Assembly (NCBI GenBank): GCA_013397695.1
Contig: VYZI01000002.1
Location: 7,368,395-7,432,394, forward strand
DNA length: 64,000 bases
From: Centropus unirufus
Lineage: Eukaryota; Chordata; Aves; Cuculiformes; Centropidae
Reading direction: 5' to 3'
The notes under the pieces are model-generated. The model was not told the origin of the DNA and ran no database searches. It worked only from the letters and a program-made list of their open reading frames with translations. This document shows, one piece after another, positions 62,501 through 64,000 of the stretch. Position 1 is the first letter of the stretch, and the number at the start of each line of letters is the position of its first letter. The position numbers were made by a program, and so were the translations under genes.

Positions 62501-64000
62501 TTTGTCAGACTTACAAGTTTTATCTTGTAACATATTATAACTTGCTTGCATTCATCTTGTATTTGCAGGTTGTGGTTGAAAGAGTTTGTGACGCATTTCG
62601 TAATGTGTGCCCAAACTGAAAATTGTCTAGGATACTCAAAAGTCTATTTCTCCAAGAAAGTCTGGTTTTTTACTTAAATTACGTGAGAAATTGTATTGTC
62701 TGTCTGGTAGTTAAATGCTTCCAGACATTTTCTTGCAACCCCTGCTCTCTCTTTCTCTAGATCTCAAGTGAGAAATAAGGAAACACAATTGGAAAGATTT
62801 TATGGAGAAAAAAACCGCATGGGAATAAACAGATAAGCTAACTGTCAAAAACTGCCATAACTATATTTTGAACCCCTTTTTAAAGACACCATAATATCCT
62901 TTCCCAAATAGTTTGAAATTCCTAAGGGAATGAGAATTATAGTCACGGTTCTAAGAAACAAAATATTACAGGAGAATTGTATTTTTTCTATACTACCTAC
63001 GCATGAAGTTACACTTGATCTGAATGTCACCAGCTCCCTCAAATGTTTCTCCTATGATTGTTTCTAAACAACTGTGTTTTCATGGATCAGACAGAAAAAA
63101 TTAATCCTATTGCCAACCCATTAAAAAAAGGCTGTATCAGCCCCAGGCTTTACAGCAGTGATGGCCAAAGTCTGAGTTGTACTATACTATGAAACCAGAA
63201 CCAATGTAATTGCTTCGAGATGCAATTAAGTTTTCTTGCAACACGGTAGATGAATGTATTTGTTAGTTCAGAAGGCTAAGGAGGCAAATGCCATAGGTCC
63301 AAATGGCATAAGGGAAGAAATTATTTAGGGGAGAAAACACGTGTAAGTGAACCAAAAGTTCAAAAAAATAACAGTAGCCTTCAAGTGAAAGGATATGTTA
63401 GTTCGGGTTAATCTTATAATGACAGATTGCTAGCATTTTGCGAACAGATGTACAGTTCACCATATAGAAATGACCACAATATCTACTCAATTAACTAAAT
63501 GCTTCAAATGATGTCCTCATTAACCATAAAATTCTCAATGGACTTCATGGAGTGTGGAAGACACCTTGACACATTAAGGTGTCTGTTTTCTAAAAAATAT
63601 AAATATGGGTTAATGTAAGTGGCATTTGAATGCTTTAAAGTTCTAATTTAGCAAAGATGGGGAAAAAAAAGGAGAAAAAGATAATTATTCTGGATTTTCT
63701 ACATCCAGGAAGCTCTATTTAAACACCAGGCAAACAGCAATTTTCTAGTTTATTGTAGACTTCTCATTTGGAATGTATTTTCATTTGGGTTTCAGATTTG
63801 TTAAAAGAGAATTCCATGCAAAAATTAGTATCTTAGTAATAAAATATTATTTAAATACTGAGACAATTAATTAAATAAAACCACTATTAGACAGCAATAA
63901 TATAACCAGGCCACAGAAACTTCAGTATCTTTTCCATGGGCTTACACTACCTCTTCCTTATTGCATGGAAAGATTTTGTTTCCAGTTTTAATTTTTTCCG
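53597..64000. other. AT-rich DNA without recognisable gene
   Basis: The last 10.4 kb has no recognised transposon, exon or RNA gene. Visible features are a compound CA/TA microsatellite at 59526-59572 and scattered short homopolymers. Frames such as 57802-58110 and 61053-61358 (minus, about 100 codons) have no recognisable domain. The complete lack of CR1 contrasts with 37-48 kb. Confidence 0.6.
59526..59572. repeat. compound (AC)n(AT)n microsatellite
   Basis: A TA stretch, about nine AC units, another TA block, a short ACAC interruption and a final TA block. The minus-strand frame across it shows alternating Val/Cys and Tyr/Ile that only reflect the repeat. Confidence 0.95.

Noticed and set aside
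1..64000. Endogenous retrovirus, CRISPR, tRNA or other RNA genes
   Set aside because: I looked for LTR pairs, pol-like frames outside CR1, spaced direct repeats and tRNA box sequences and saw none; a masking and covariance-model run would be decisive.

Overview
The window looks like a stretch of bird nuclear genome: AT-rich, non-coding DNA, either intergenic or deep intronic. The main evidence is a set of CR1-type non-LTR retrotransposon (LINE) fragments. Several end in the octamer-type 3' tail of CR1 (ATTCTATG-like units) and carry recognisable ORF2 reverse-transcriptase or C-terminal sequence. Bird genomes are full of such 5'-truncated CR1 copies. CR1 also occurs in crocodilians and turtles, so bird is an inference from the tail sequences, and I cannot name a species. 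I found no host protein-coding gene, tRNA, rRNA, snRNA, CRISPR array or bacterial feature. Most open frames are short, shifted or antisense to CR1.

Layout. 1-3.7 kb is featureless AT-rich DNA with one 162-codon open frame of doubtful meaning. 3.73-3.88 kb is an old CR1 ORF2 scrap with a clean 39-codon frame. 3.9-19.7 kb is unique-looking DNA with simple repeats, a small 41-bp duplication at 17.05 kb and a 39-codon frame at 8.5 kb that might be an exon. 19.69-20.22 kb holds a minus-strand CR1 piece spanning the end of ORF1 (esterase-like) and the start of ORF2 (endonuclease). This 5' region is rarely kept in avian CR1 copies. 25.69-26.60 kb is a very diverged plus-strand CR1. 28.06-28.49 kb is a plus-strand CR1 with the RT core joined to the 3' tail across two internal deletions.

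The 37-48 kb interval is rich in CR1: 37.15-37.40 (+), 37.81-38.27 (-), 39.18-40.03 (-), 41.35-42.04 (-), 45.97-46.55 (+) and 46.99-47.67 (-). The 39.2 kb and 46.0 kb copies belong to the same subfamily, lie in inverted orientation and share a +1 frameshift in ORF2. From 47.7 kb to the end I see only simple repeats and unassigned AT-rich sequence. Assembly gaps (runs of N) lie at 32896-32935 and 53503-53596.

Nothing here amounts to a new gene system. The most useful observations are the ORF1/ORF2 junction fragment, the shared frameshift in two CR1 copies, the doubly deleted copy at 28 kb, and a few short segments that deserve an alignment test for conservation or transcription. Boundaries of old CR1 fragments were judged by eye against remembered CR1 structure and are accurate to perhaps tens of bases.
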